7,709 bases of DNA from JBFWQM01 sp050249455 (GTDB lineage Bacteria > Pseudomonadota > Alphaproteobacteria > MPNO01 > VGEU01), in the NCBI GenBank assembly GCA_050249455.1, contig JBFWQM010000246.1, positions 1 to 7,709 on the forward strand. Direction: 5' to 3'. The notes beneath the pieces were generated by a model, which was given only the letters and a program-made list of their open reading frames with translations, did not search any database and was not told the DNA's origin. Shown here piece after piece: positions 1 through 6,301 of this stretch. How positions within the stretch are numbered: position 1 is the first letter of the stretch; the number at the start of each line of letters is the position of its first letter. Both the position numbers and the translations under genes were made by a program.

Positions 1-260
1 CGTCGCTCGACTGGTCGGCCGGCGGCGGGCCGGACCTCGGGCGCCTCTCGTGGAAGACGCATTACGGCATCACGTTCTTCCACTACGCGCACGAGCGCGT
101 GTTCGGCCTGCAGATCGTCAACGGCCGACCGACCCTCAACCCGACCTACGCCTACACCTTCAACCTGCAGGAGATGAAGCAGCCGGTGATCGAGGTCATC
201 ACCAACGCCGGCTGGACCTACAAGCCGGTCATCACCTTCTTCCGCCCGATCGGCGGCTGA
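1..260 (+). CDS. C-terminal part of an unrecognised protein (5' end outside window)
   Basis: An open frame enters from the left edge (first full codon at position 3) and ends at a TGA at 258-260, giving the last 85 residues of a longer protein. The codon pattern (G/C third positions) and the 5-bp spacing to the next gene support a real coding end. The fragment is rich in aromatic residues (WKTHYGITFFHYAHERVFGL near its start; GWTYKPVITFFRPIGG at the C terminus). It shows no transmembrane segment and no catalytic motif that I recognise. I cannot assign a family. An ATG at 174 in the same frame is internal to this reading and not a likely start. It is probably co-transcribed with the small exported protein that follows. 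Confidence 0.6.
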   Translation, partial: SLDWSAGGGPDLGRLSWKTHYGITFFHYAHERVFGLQIVNGRPTLNPTYAYTFNLQEMKQPVIEVITNAGWTYKPVITFFRPIGG

Positions 261-265
261 GCACG

Positions 266-613
266 ATGCGCCGCCTCGCCGCCCTGCTCGTCCTGCTCGC
301 CGCGCCGGCCGCGGCGGCGGACCCGTTCGACCCGTTCTGGAAGGACTTCCAGGCCGCGATGGCGAGGCGCGACTTCGCCGCGGTCGCCGACGTCACGGTG
401 CTGCCGTTCCAGCTCAACAACCAATGGCTCGACCGCGCCGGCTTCATCCGCGCCGCGCCCGGCCTGTTCGACGCCAGGATCCGCCGCTGCCTCGCCCGCG
501 CCGTGCCGTCCGCAGACGGCGCATACCGCCAGGCGTTCTGCCACGGCACCATCTTCCAGTTCGAGCAGGCCGGCGGCCGCTGGCGGTTCGGCGAGATCGG
601 GGTGGACGATTGA
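266..613 (+). CDS. small secreted/periplasmic protein of unknown function
   Basis: This is a 115-residue protein starting at ATG 266, only 5 bp after the stop of the upstream gene, so translational coupling is likely; no strong Shine-Dalgarno is visible. Residues 1-18 form a classical Sec signal peptide (MRR, then an Ala/Leu-rich core ending in AAAA before Asp19). The same frame is open upstream to position 50, but that part overlaps the previous gene, and the signal peptide fixes the start at 266. The mature part of about 97 residues carries two cysteines (Cys75, Cys92) that could form a disulfide in the periplasm. The pattern FWKDFQAAMARRDFAAVADV followed by a C-terminal FQFEQAGGRWRFGEIG hairpin resembles small NTF2/DUF4440-like folds, but this is only a shape argument. 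It converges with the cyclase gene, leaving 13 bp between the two stops. Confidence 0.72.
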   Translation: MRRLAALLVLLAAPAAAADPFDPFWKDFQAAMARRDFAAVADVTVLPFQLNNQWLDRAGFIRAAPGLFDARIRRCLARAVPSADGAYRQAFCHGTIFQFEQAGGRWRFGEIGVDD

Positions 614-626
614 ATCGGCCCGGGGC

Positions 627-2228
627 CTACCCCGCCGCGCTCGGCCGGCGCACCTCCAGGGCGGCGATGGCCTCCTGCAGGACGCGGCGGACGTGCTCGA
701 CCGTGTCCTCGGACACCACGTCGGCGTCGAGGAACAGCTCGAGCCCCGTGGTCTGCTCGCTGATGACGTGCAGGCGCTGGCCGTCGCGGCCGACCAGGCC
801 CTCGACGACATAGGGCACCACCGACCGGCTGATGCCCTTCAGCGTGACGGGCGCCAGCGGGCGGCCGCGCACCATGTCGCGCACCAGCGCGTAGGTCTCG
901 TAGCTGATCACGATCTCTCCCGGCTCGGCGGAGGATTGCAGGCGCGCGGCGAGGTTCGCGTCGGCGCCGATGATGGTGTAGTCCATCCGGTCGTTGCTGC
1001 CGAAATTGCCCACATTGCAAAAGCCGGTGTTAATGCCCATGCGCACGCGGAACGGCTGCTCGACGCCGCGGCGGCGCCACTGGGCATTGAGCTCGGCGAT
1101 GCGCCGGTGCATCTCCAGCGCCATCGCCATGCAGGCCTTGGCGTCCTCGGTCACGCCCTTGGTCTCGGGGTCGCCGAAGAAGACCAGCATCGCGTCGCCG
1201 ATGAACTTGTCCACCGTGCCGCCGTGGCGGATCGCGATGTCGGACATCTCGGTCAGGTACTCGTTGAGCAGCGCGGTCAGCTCCTCCGGCTGCAATCGCT
1301 CTGTGGCGACGGTGAAGTTGACGATGTCGGAGAAGAAGACGGTCAGCTTCTTGCGCTCGGTCGCGATGACGACGTCCTTCTCGCCGGCGAACACGGCGCG
1401 GAAAAGCTGCGGCGACAGGTATTTCGCGATCTTCTTCGACACGCCGGCGAGGAACGCATTGGATTCCTCCAGCCGCGCGTTCATGCGCCGGATCACCGCC
1501 GCCTGACGGTGCTGCGAGAACACGACGAACAGCCCGACCGCGGTGGCGCCGGCGAGGTAGATCAGAAGATACTGGAACGCGAAGATGTTGGCGGCGATCG
1601 GCCGGCGGATGTCGAACTCCTGCAGGCCGCGCACGTCGCCGACCTTCCAGTCGCGCTTGGGGCTGTCGGGATGGGTGTTGTGGCAGCTCACGCAAGGTCC
1701 GCCCATCACCACCGGCGTCGCCAGCCGCACGCGGCGGTCGAACAGCGAGCCACTGACGTCGTGGATCACCTGGCCGGGGTTGCGGCGCAGGTCGGCCAGC
1801 GCGCGGCGCTCGAAATCGTCGAAGTTGTGCGTCTGGCGGGTGCGGAACGGGTAGTCGGAGATGAACTCGTAGCGCATCGCGCCGTCCTGGCGGCTCAGCA
1901 CGTGGCCGAGCTCGATCGACAACGTCGCCGGCAGCGGGATGGCGCCGGGCACGTCCTGGTAGTTCTCCACCACCCGGGTCTGGCCCTGGCCCTGTAGCAC
2001 CCGGCTGACGACGTTCTGGCTGTAGAAGTTGCGCATGCTGTCGATCGCCGCCTGGAAGTCGCCGGCCTGAGCGATCAGTGCGCGCTCCGACAGGTTGCGC
2101 AGGTCGAGCCACACCGCGACCGGCAGGCCGATCAATGCGAGGACGACGAGCACGGCGATGAACGAGGCGTTGGCGGCGGCGAACCGCGCCGGCTCGGCCG
2201 TGGCGGGGTGAACGGTCTCGGTGGCCAC
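627..2228 (-). CDS. membrane class III adenylyl cyclase with periplasmic heme-c (Tll0287-like/DUF3365) domain, copy 1
   Basis: This 533-residue protein is predicted to make cAMP from ATP at the inner membrane. It starts at GTG 2228, with GGGAG at 2236-2240 seven nt upstream. Helix 1 is about residues 22-40. A periplasmic region of about 41-213 contains the CxxCH motif Cys179-Cys182-His183, followed by the conserved HPDSPKRDWKVGDVRG. Helix 2 is about 215-237. A short linker (RRMNARLEESNAFL, then KYLSPQL) leads to the cyclase domain, about 290-475. Catalytic residues are intact: metal-binding Asp301 (FFSDIVNFT) and Asp345, adenine-selecting Lys341 and Thr418, and Asn425 and Arg429 for the transition state. 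The Lys/Thr pair indicates ATP rather than GTP. One heme c attached in the periplasm is inferred from the motif; redox, O2 or NO sensing is a guess. Residues 480-533 form an extension absent from the neighbouring paralog. A CRP-like site lies about 150 bp upstream. Confidence 0.93.
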   Translation of the reverse strand: MATETVHPATAEPARFAAANASFIAVLVVLALIGLPVAVWLDLRNLSERALIAQAGDFQAAIDSMRNFYSQNVVSRVLQGQGQTRVVENYQDVPGAIPLPATLSIELGHVLSRQDGAMRYEFISDYPFRTRQTHNFDDFERRALADLRRNPGQVIHDVSGSLFDRRVRLATPVVMGGPCVSCHNTHPDSPKRDWKVGDVRGLQEFDIRRPIAANIFAFQYLLIYLAGATAVGLFVVFSQHRQAAVIRRMNARLEESNAFLAGVSKKIAKYLSPQLFRAVFAGEKDVVIATERKKLTVFFSDIVNFTVATERLQPEELTALLNEYLTEMSDIAIRHGGTVDKFIGDAMLVFFGDPETKGVTEDAKACMAMALEMHRRIAELNAQWRRRGVEQPFRVRMGINTGFCNVGNFGSNDRMDYTIIGADANLAARLQSSAEPGEIVISYETYALVRDMVRGRPLAPVTLKGISRSVVPYVVEGLVGRDGQRLHVISEQTTGLELFLDADVVSEDTVEHVRRVLQEAIAALEVRRPSAAG

Positions 2229-2257
2229 AACGGTTCTCCCGATCTCGGCGCCCGTCT

Positions 2258-2274
2258 CGCCCGCCCCCCGGGCG
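2258..2274 (-). other. GC hairpin in the leader of cyclase copy 1
   Basis: CGCCCG (2258-2263) and CGGGCG (2269-2274) pair across a 5-nt loop, about 30 nt before the GTG start and upstream of the GGGAG ribosome site. It may influence the leader RNA, but in DNA this GC-rich short stems arise easily by chance. Confidence 0.2.
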
Positions 2275-2373
2275 ACGGTGACGCCTGCGCCATGATCGGC
2301 TTTCCCGGACCGCGCGCAAGCGCCGCCTGCCGACCCCGGCGGACAGACGCTGGCACGGTTCGCGCCATTTTCT

Positions 2374-2389
2374 TGTGACCGAAATCACC
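2374..2389. promoter_or_regulatory. CRP-type operator upstream of cyclase copy 1
   Basis: The plus strand reads TGTGA-CCGAAA-TCACC, matching the CRP/FNR-family dyad TGTGA-N6-TCACA at 9 of 10 consensus positions. It lies in the 194-bp gap between the two cyclases, about 146 bp before the GTG start of copy 1. The core GTGATTTCGGTCAC (minus strand) differs by one base from the operator ahead of copy 2. The dyad and its position are seen directly; binding by a cAMP-dependent CRP is inferred. No convincing -35/-10 pair could be placed next to it. Confidence 0.6.
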
Positions 2390-2392
2390 TGT

Positions 2393-2407
2393 CCCGGCAG
2401 AGCCGGG
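2393..2407 (-). terminator. weak candidate stem-loop after cyclase copy 2
   Basis: CCCGGC-AGA-GCCGGG forms a 6-bp perfect GC stem 15 bp beyond the stop of cyclase copy 2. There is no U-tract on the transcribed strand, so this could be a Rho-type or attenuating hairpin rather than an intrinsic terminator. It sits next to the CRP-like site at 2374-2389. Confidence 0.3.
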
Positions 2408-2422
2408 TCTCCCCGCCCCGCG

Positions 2423-3931
2423 TCACGCAGCCGTGGCGCGCTGCATCCGGGTCGCCCCACTGCGATCCGACGCCGTCTCCAACCGTGCTGGGGGTGCCTC
2501 GCCGTCGGAACCGATCAGGTCTGCGACCCGATACGGCAGGACCATGCGGCTGATGCCCTTCAGCGCGATCGGCGGCATCGGATCGGCCCGGACGGTGCCG
2601 CGCACCAGCGCATGGGTCTCGGCGCCGATGACGATTTCTCCCGGCTCCGCGATCGACTGCAGGCGGGCGGCGAGGTTCGCATCGGCGCCGATGATCGTGT
2701 AGTCCATCCGGTCGTCGCTGCCGAAATTGCCGACGTTGCAGGTGCCGGTGTTGATGCCCATGCGGACCCGGAACGGCTGCGCAATGCCGGCGCGCCGCCA
2801 TTTCGCATTGAGCTCTTCGATGCGCCGGCGCATCTCCACCGCCATCGTGACGCACGCCTGGGCGTCGGCGCCGACACCCCTGGTGTCGGGGTCGCCGAAA
2901 AACACCAGGATGGCGTCGCCGATGAACTTGTCCACCGTCCCGCCATGGCGGACAGCAATGCCCGACATCTCGGTCAGGTATTCGTTGAGGACACCGGTCA
3001 GCTCTTCCGGCGGCAGCCGCTCGGTTGCCGCGGTGAAGTTGACGATGTCGGAAAAGAACACCGTCAGCGTCTTTCGTTCGGTGGCGATCACCGCGTCCTT
3101 CTCGCCGGCGAACACAGCGCGGAAGAGCTGCGGCGACAGGTACTTGGCAATCTTCCGCGATACCGCGGCGAGGAAGGCGTTGGATTCGGCAAGCTCGTCG
3201 TTCATCCGCCGGACCGCCCGCGCCTGGCGGCTCTGCGCAACGACGGCGGCGAGCCCAAGTGCGGTCGCGCACGCGAAATAGATCAGGAGGTACTTGAACG
3301 CGAAGATGTCGGCGGCGATCGGGCGGCGGACGTCAAACTCCTGCAGCCCGCGGACCTCGCCGACCTTCCAGTCGCGCTTGGGGCTGTCGGGATGGCTGTT
3401 GTGACAGGCGACGCAGGACGCCGTCATGACGACGGGGGTCGCCATCCGCACCCGGCGCTCCAGCAGCGTGCCCGACACGTCGTAGACGACCTGGGACGGG
3501 TCGCGGCGCAGCGCGGAAAGCGCCGCGGTCTCGAAGCCGTCGAACGCGTGCGGCGCGCGTTGCCGGAACGTGTGATCGGAGATGAACCGGTAGTTCATGC
3601 TGCCGTCCTGACGGTTCAGCACGCGCCCGAGCTCGATCGACAGCGTCGCGGGCTGGGGAAGTCCGCCCGGGGCGGCCTGCGCCTCGCCGTGCCCGTGCGG
3701 CACGCGGCCCGCCACCGCCTCGGCGTAGAAATTGCGCATGGCATCGATGGCCGCCTGGAAATCGGCGGCCTGGACCTTGAGCGAACGTTCCGACAGGTTG
3801 CGCAGGTCGAGCCAGACCGCGACCGGCAGGCCGATCAGGGCGAGCGCGATGACGCCGGCGATGACGGACGCGCTGACCGGCAGGGTCCGGGACTTGGTCG
3901 TTTCGGTCGCAGGGACGGCGTCGGTGGTCAT
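2423..3931 (-). CDS. membrane class III adenylyl cyclase with periplasmic heme-c (Tll0287-like/DUF3365) domain, copy 2
   Basis: This 502-residue paralog of the downstream cyclase has the same architecture. Helix 1 is about 22-40. The periplasmic domain carries Cys173-Cys176-His177 and HPDSPKRDWKVGEVRG. Helix 2 is about 208-231, and the cyclase domain about 284-470. Catalytic residues are complete: Asp295 and Asp339 (metals), Lys335 and Thr412 (adenine specificity), Asn419 and Arg423. I chose ATG 3931 over an in-frame GTG at 3964. GAGG lies 5 nt before the ATG, the GTG has no ribosome site, and from the ATG the N terminus aligns residue for residue with the paralog. The two proteins look about two-thirds or more identical by eye. 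Copy 2 lacks 6 residues in the periplasmic loop near residue 88 and ends soon after the cyclase domain. It is transcribed ahead of copy 1, with 194 bp between them. A CRP-like palindrome lies 64 bp before its ATG. Confidence 0.93.
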   Translation of the reverse strand: MTTDAVPATETTKSRTLPVSASVIAGVIALALIGLPVAVWLDLRNLSERSLKVQAADFQAAIDAMRNFYAEAVAGRVPHGHGEAQAAPGGLPQPATLSIELGRVLNRQDGSMNYRFISDHTFRQRAPHAFDGFETAALSALRRDPSQVVYDVSGTLLERRVRMATPVVMTASCVACHNSHPDSPKRDWKVGEVRGLQEFDVRRPIAADIFAFKYLLIYFACATALGLAAVVAQSRQARAVRRMNDELAESNAFLAAVSRKIAKYLSPQLFRAVFAGEKDAVIATERKTLTVFFSDIVNFTAATERLPPEELTGVLNEYLTEMSGIAVRHGGTVDKFIGDAILVFFGDPDTRGVGADAQACVTMAVEMRRRIEELNAKWRRAGIAQPFRVRMGINTGTCNVGNFGSDDRMDYTIIGADANLAARLQSIAEPGEIVIGAETHALVRGTVRADPMPPIALKGISRMVLPYRVADLIGSDGEAPPARLETASDRSGATRMQRATAA

Positions 3932-3983
3932 TGTGGCCTCATCTTCGGCCGCTGTCGGGACCACCGGACGTTGTCACGAATGT

Positions 3984-4014
3984 CGCGAGTCGGTTGTGAC
4001 TTCGGTCACTCGCG
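3984..4014. repeat. inverted repeat flanking the CRP-type site
   Basis: CGCGAGT (3984-3990) and ACTCGCG (4008-4014) are perfect inverse complements separated by 17 bp. They surround most of the CRP-like dyad but are centred about 3.5 bp away from it. In RNA they could form the base of a stem just after the DUF1127 stop codon. No T-run follows, so a classical terminator is not supported. Confidence 0.35.
3995..4010. promoter_or_regulatory. CRP-type operator upstream of cyclase copy 2
   Basis: The plus strand reads TGTGA-CTTCGG-TCACT, 9 of 10 matches to TGTGA-N6-TCACA. Its inner part GTGAC-TTCG-GTCAC is a perfect inverted repeat. The near edge is 64 bp upstream of ATG 3931, a plausible activator position. 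The right half overlaps the stop codon of the DUF1127 gene (4006-4008). Binding by a cAMP-responsive regulator is an inference from the consensus and from the cyclase downstream. Confidence 0.62.
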
Positions 4015-4209
4015 CCAGAACGGCTTCGCGGCCTCCCGGCAGGCGTCGGCGCGGCTGAGGCCGAAATCCTTCAACTGTTCCGGCGACAGCCCGGCCAGAA
4101 GCCGGCGCTCGCGGGCGCGGCGGCGCCACAGCGCGACGACGCAGGCGATCCGTGCCCATGGCGGCAGGGCGGCGCAATCGGGGCGGGTGCGGCGGGCGAT
4201 GGTGGACAT
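4006..4209 (-). CDS. DUF1127 family small protein
   Basis: This is a 67-residue basic protein. Its C-terminal half, RRLLAGLSPEQLKDFGLSRADACREAAKPFWRE, matches the hallmark of DUF1127 (YjiS-like; Leu-rich segment, D-[IF]-GLSR, then EA-KPFWR). The N-terminal half holds the usual Trp/Arg-rich helix (ALWRRRARERRLL, about residues 26-38). The start is ATG 4209; only a weak ribosome site is visible upstream. Family members in alphaproteobacteria are short. Some have been linked to phosphate, carbon or RNA metabolism and stress responses, but no biochemical activity can be assigned here. It lies 47 bp after the SnoaL-like gene and 74 bp before cyclase copy 2, all on the same strand. Its stop codon falls inside the CRP-like palindrome at 3995-4010, so its transcript may run into the cyclase unit or end at the overlapping dyad. 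Confidence 0.88.
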   Translation of the reverse strand: MSTIARRTRPDCAALPPWARIACVVALWRRRARERRLLAGLSPEQLKDFGLSRADACREAAKPFWRE

Positions 4210-4256
4210 GACGGCGACGCTCGCACCGGCCGCCGCGGCGAACAAACGAGAACGGC

Positions 4257-4655
4257 TCACCCGGGGATGAAGCGCGCGCCCGCCGCCGCGTCGCCATAGG
4301 CGACAGTCGCCGCCACCACCTTGCCGGCCGTGTCGAGCACGAAGTTCTCCGCCACCAGCCGGCCGCCGACGCCGCGGTAGATCGAGGTCGTCGAGCCGAC
4401 CCCGTGCAGCACCGCCACCGGCTCGAACCGCAGGTCCGGGCGCGCCTTGAGCCCCATCGCGAAATAGGCCCGCAGCGCGTCGCGCCGGGTGATGGTGCCG
4501 TCGGGGCGGCCGAGCCGCTCGACAACCAGCGGCGAGACGAAGGTCAGCGGGTCGGCGTAGTGCGCCACGATGCGGTCGAGGTCGTGCGCGTTCCACGCGT
4601 CGATCCAGTCGGCGACCAGGGCCTCGCGCGCGGCGCGGGTGTCAGGGTCCGTCAT
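4257..4655 (-). CDS. NTF2-like / SnoaL-like domain protein
   Basis: This 132-residue protein has the profile of SnoaL_2/NTF2-like alpha+beta-barrel proteins. An opening helix (ALVADWIDAWNAHDLDRIVAHYADPLTFVSP, about residues 12-42) is followed by a threonine/arginine-rich turn and helix (TITRRDALRAYFAMGLKARPDLRFEP), then strand pairs ending near VAYGDAAAGARFIPG. The family includes isomerases, dehydratases, hydrolases and many proteins of unknown activity; the substrate cannot be read from sequence. The start at ATG 4655 is supported by a strong purine-rich ribosome site (GGGAGG, about 6 nt upstream). It overlaps the end of the LysR gene by 14 bp, so the two are almost certainly co-transcribed. 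It has no signal peptide and should be cytoplasmic. Confidence 0.85.
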   Translation of the reverse strand: MTDPDTRAAREALVADWIDAWNAHDLDRIVAHYADPLTFVSPLVVERLGRPDGTITRRDALRAYFAMGLKARPDLRFEPVAVLHGVGSTTSIYRGVGGRLVAENFVLDTAGKVVAATVAYGDAAAGARFIPG

Positions 4656-5556
4656 CGATGCCTCCCTCCCCGGCCGCGCCGTCGCGCGCGGCATCGAGCA
4701 GCCAGCGGCGGAACAGGCGGATCTCCGGCCGCTCGAACGCCGCCTCGGCGCCGACCAGCCAGTAGGACAGGCTGCCCGGCACCGCCGGGCCGAGCGCGAC
4801 CAGCCGGCCGCCGTCGAGGTCGCCATCGACCAGCGGCACGCGGCCGAGCGCGATGCCGAGCCCCTGCGCCGCCGCTTCCAGCGCCAGGTGCACGGTGTCG
4901 AAGCGCAGCCCGCCGTCGAGCGCCGGCGGCGCGCGGCCGGCGCGCGCGTACCACGCCGCCCACTCCTCCGACACCGTGGTGACGTGGATCAGCGGCAGGA
5001 GGCCGCCGTCGAGCAGCGCCGGGCCGTGGCGTTCCATCGCCCCCGGCGCGCAGACCGGCATCAGGCTTTCGCGCACCAGCCGCGCCCAGGTGCCCGCGCC
5101 GCGCCGGCCGGCGCCGATGCGGATGGCAAGGTCGCAGCCCGCCACCGGCAGCTCGACCTGGCGGCGATCGGTATCGATGGTGACCGCGATGTCGGGATAG
5201 AGCGCGGTGAACCCGGCCAGCCGCGGCACCAGCCAACGGGATGCAAAGGTCGGCGCGACGCTGATCGACAGCACGCCGGTCGCCTTGCGGCCGGGCACCG
5301 CCGCGGTCGCCTGCGCCAGCCGGGCGAGCGCGGCGGCGACCTCCGGCAGATAGGCGGCGCCGGCCGGGGTCAGCGCCAGGCCGCGGGCGCCGCGGTGGAA
5401 CAAGGGCGCGCCGAGCCAATCCTCCAGGGTCTGGATGCCGTGGCTGACCGCGCTCGGCGTCAGGTTGAGCTCGGCGGCCGCCGCCTTGAAGCTGAGGTGG
5501 CGGCCGGCCGCCTCGAACAGGCGCAGCGCGCTGAGCGGTGGGAGCTTGTAGGCCAT
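4642..5556 (-). CDS. LysR-family transcriptional regulator, GcvA-like
   Basis: This 304-residue regulator starts at ATG 5556 (MAYKLPPLSALRLFEAAGRH). Residues about 8-65 form the winged helix-turn-helix, with the typical recognition segment AAAAELNLTPSAVSHGIQTLEDWLGAPLFHR and wing RGLALTPAGAAYL. Residues about 95-295 form the two-lobed effector domain, beginning VLSISVAPTFASRWLVPRLAGF as in GcvA/AmpR-like proteins; the later QGLGIALGRVPLV segment also fits this group. Length is normal for the family. It lies 83 bp downstream of the isomerase gene and overlaps the SnoaL-like gene by 14 bp. It therefore sits inside the operon it may control, rather than divergently as is common for LysR genes. 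A T-N11-A dyad upstream of the isomerase (6302-6322) is a candidate target. The effector is unknown. Confidence 0.92.
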   Translation of the reverse strand: MAYKLPPLSALRLFEAAGRHLSFKAAAAELNLTPSAVSHGIQTLEDWLGAPLFHRGARGLALTPAGAAYLPEVAAALARLAQATAAVPGRKATGVLSISVAPTFASRWLVPRLAGFTALYPDIAVTIDTDRRQVELPVAGCDLAIRIGAGRRGAGTWARLVRESLMPVCAPGAMERHGPALLDGGLLPLIHVTTVSEEWAAWYARAGRAPPALDGGLRFDTVHLALEAAAQGLGIALGRVPLVDGDLDGGRLVALGPAVPGSLSYWLVGAEAAFERPEIRLFRRWLLDAARDGAAGEGGIDDGP

Positions 5557-5639
5557 GACCGGTCCGTGGCCGGCGCGTTGCCCGCGCCCGTCCCCAAGTT
5601 GGGATGGCGGGTCGCCGGGGTCAATCGCGCGGGCGCTGC

Positions 5640-6257
5640 CTACCACCCGCCGCGGGCCAGCCAGTCGTCGACCATCGGCAGGCGGTCGTGGCCCCAGAAC
5701 GGTTCGCCGTCGACGAGGACGAACGGCGCGCCGAAGATGCCGCGCGCGATCGCCTGGTCGGTGACGGCGCGCAGCCGGTCCTTCACCGCCGGCTCGGCCG
5801 CCCCGGCCAGCACCGCCGCCGGGTCGAGCCGGCACTGCGCCGCGACCGCCGCGACGCCATCCGCGGTCGCGATGTCGACGCCGTTTCCGAAATAGGCGTC
5901 GAGCAGCGCGCGGGCGAAGCCGGCCGCCGCCGCCGCATCGCGCGCCTCCAACCAGTAGAACGCGCGCGCGGCGGTGACCGTCGCGCCGGGATGGCTGGCG
6001 GGCGGGGCGAAGCCGATGCCGAGCTGGCGCGCCAGCCGCTCCCAGTCGCGCCGCGCGTAGTCGCCGCGCAGGGTGGACGGCGCCAGCGGCACCATGCCGG
6101 TGACCTTGAACACCGCGCCGAGCAGGAACGGCCGCCACAGGACGGCGCGGCCGTGGCGCGCCGCCAGCGCCTCGATCTCGCGCGAGGCGAACCAGGCATA
6201 GGGCGAGGCGAAGTCGAACCAGAATTCGATCGGGTCGGGCGCAGTCGGCACGGGCAT
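5640..6257 (-). CDS. 2-hydroxychromene-2-carboxylate isomerase-like protein (DsbA / GST-kappa fold)
   Basis: This 205-residue protein has the family signatures. The N-terminal FWFDFASPYAWFASREIEALAARHG carries Ser18 at the position of the glutathione-activating serine; no CxxC is present, so it is not a thiol oxidase. WRPFLLGAVFKVTG (about 41-54) and the C-terminal GIFGAPFVLVDGEPFWGHDRLPMVDDWL (about 173-200) are also typical. NahD-type members use glutathione to isomerise hydroxychromene carboxylate in naphthalene-type ring degradation. Many homologues sit outside such pathways, so the real substrate is uncertain; no ring-cleavage genes are visible here. I chose ATG 6257, preceded by GGAGG within 3 nt; the open frame further upstream (to 6395) is low-complexity Ala/Gly coding without family similarity. 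It is the first gene of the probable isomerase-LysR-SnoaL operon and is likely cytoplasmic. Confidence 0.9.
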   Translation of the reverse strand: MPVPTAPDPIEFWFDFASPYAWFASREIEALAARHGRAVLWRPFLLGAVFKVTGMVPLAPSTLRGDYARRDWERLARQLGIGFAPPASHPGATVTAARAFYWLEARDAAAAAGFARALLDAYFGNGVDIATADGVAAVAAQCRLDPAAVLAGAAEPAVKDRLRAVTDQAIARGIFGAPFVLVDGEPFWGHDRLPMVDDWLARGGW

Positions 6258-6301
6258 GTCCTCCAGGGCCGCGGATGATGCCGCAGATGCCGCCGCACCG
6301 C

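Noticed and set aside
614..626. GC dyad GGCCC-G-GGGCC between the convergent genes as a terminator
   Set aside because: Short stem with a one-base loop and no T-run on either side; insufficient support.
693..1997. 434-codon plus-strand frame
   Set aside because: Antisense to cyclase copy 1, with the same artefactual composition as the frame opposite copy 2; the two resemble each other only because the genes below them are paralogs.
1030..2460. 476-codon minus-strand frame spanning the gap between the cyclases
   Set aside because: An out-of-frame reading of cyclase copy 1 that is Arg/Pro-rich with no recognisable domain.
3932..3964. Upstream GTG start adding 11 residues to cyclase copy 2
   Set aside because: No ribosome site precedes the GTG, while ATG 3931 has GAGG at good spacing and aligns exactly with the paralog's N terminus.
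2375..4270. 631-codon open frame on the plus strand, the longest in the window
   Set aside because: It lies antisense to cyclase copy 2, with no family similarity and a His/Arg/Ala-rich composition; it is a GC-rich shadow of the real gene.
4570..5895. 441-codon plus-strand frame
   Set aside because: Antisense to the LysR and isomerase genes, both of which have clear family motifs.
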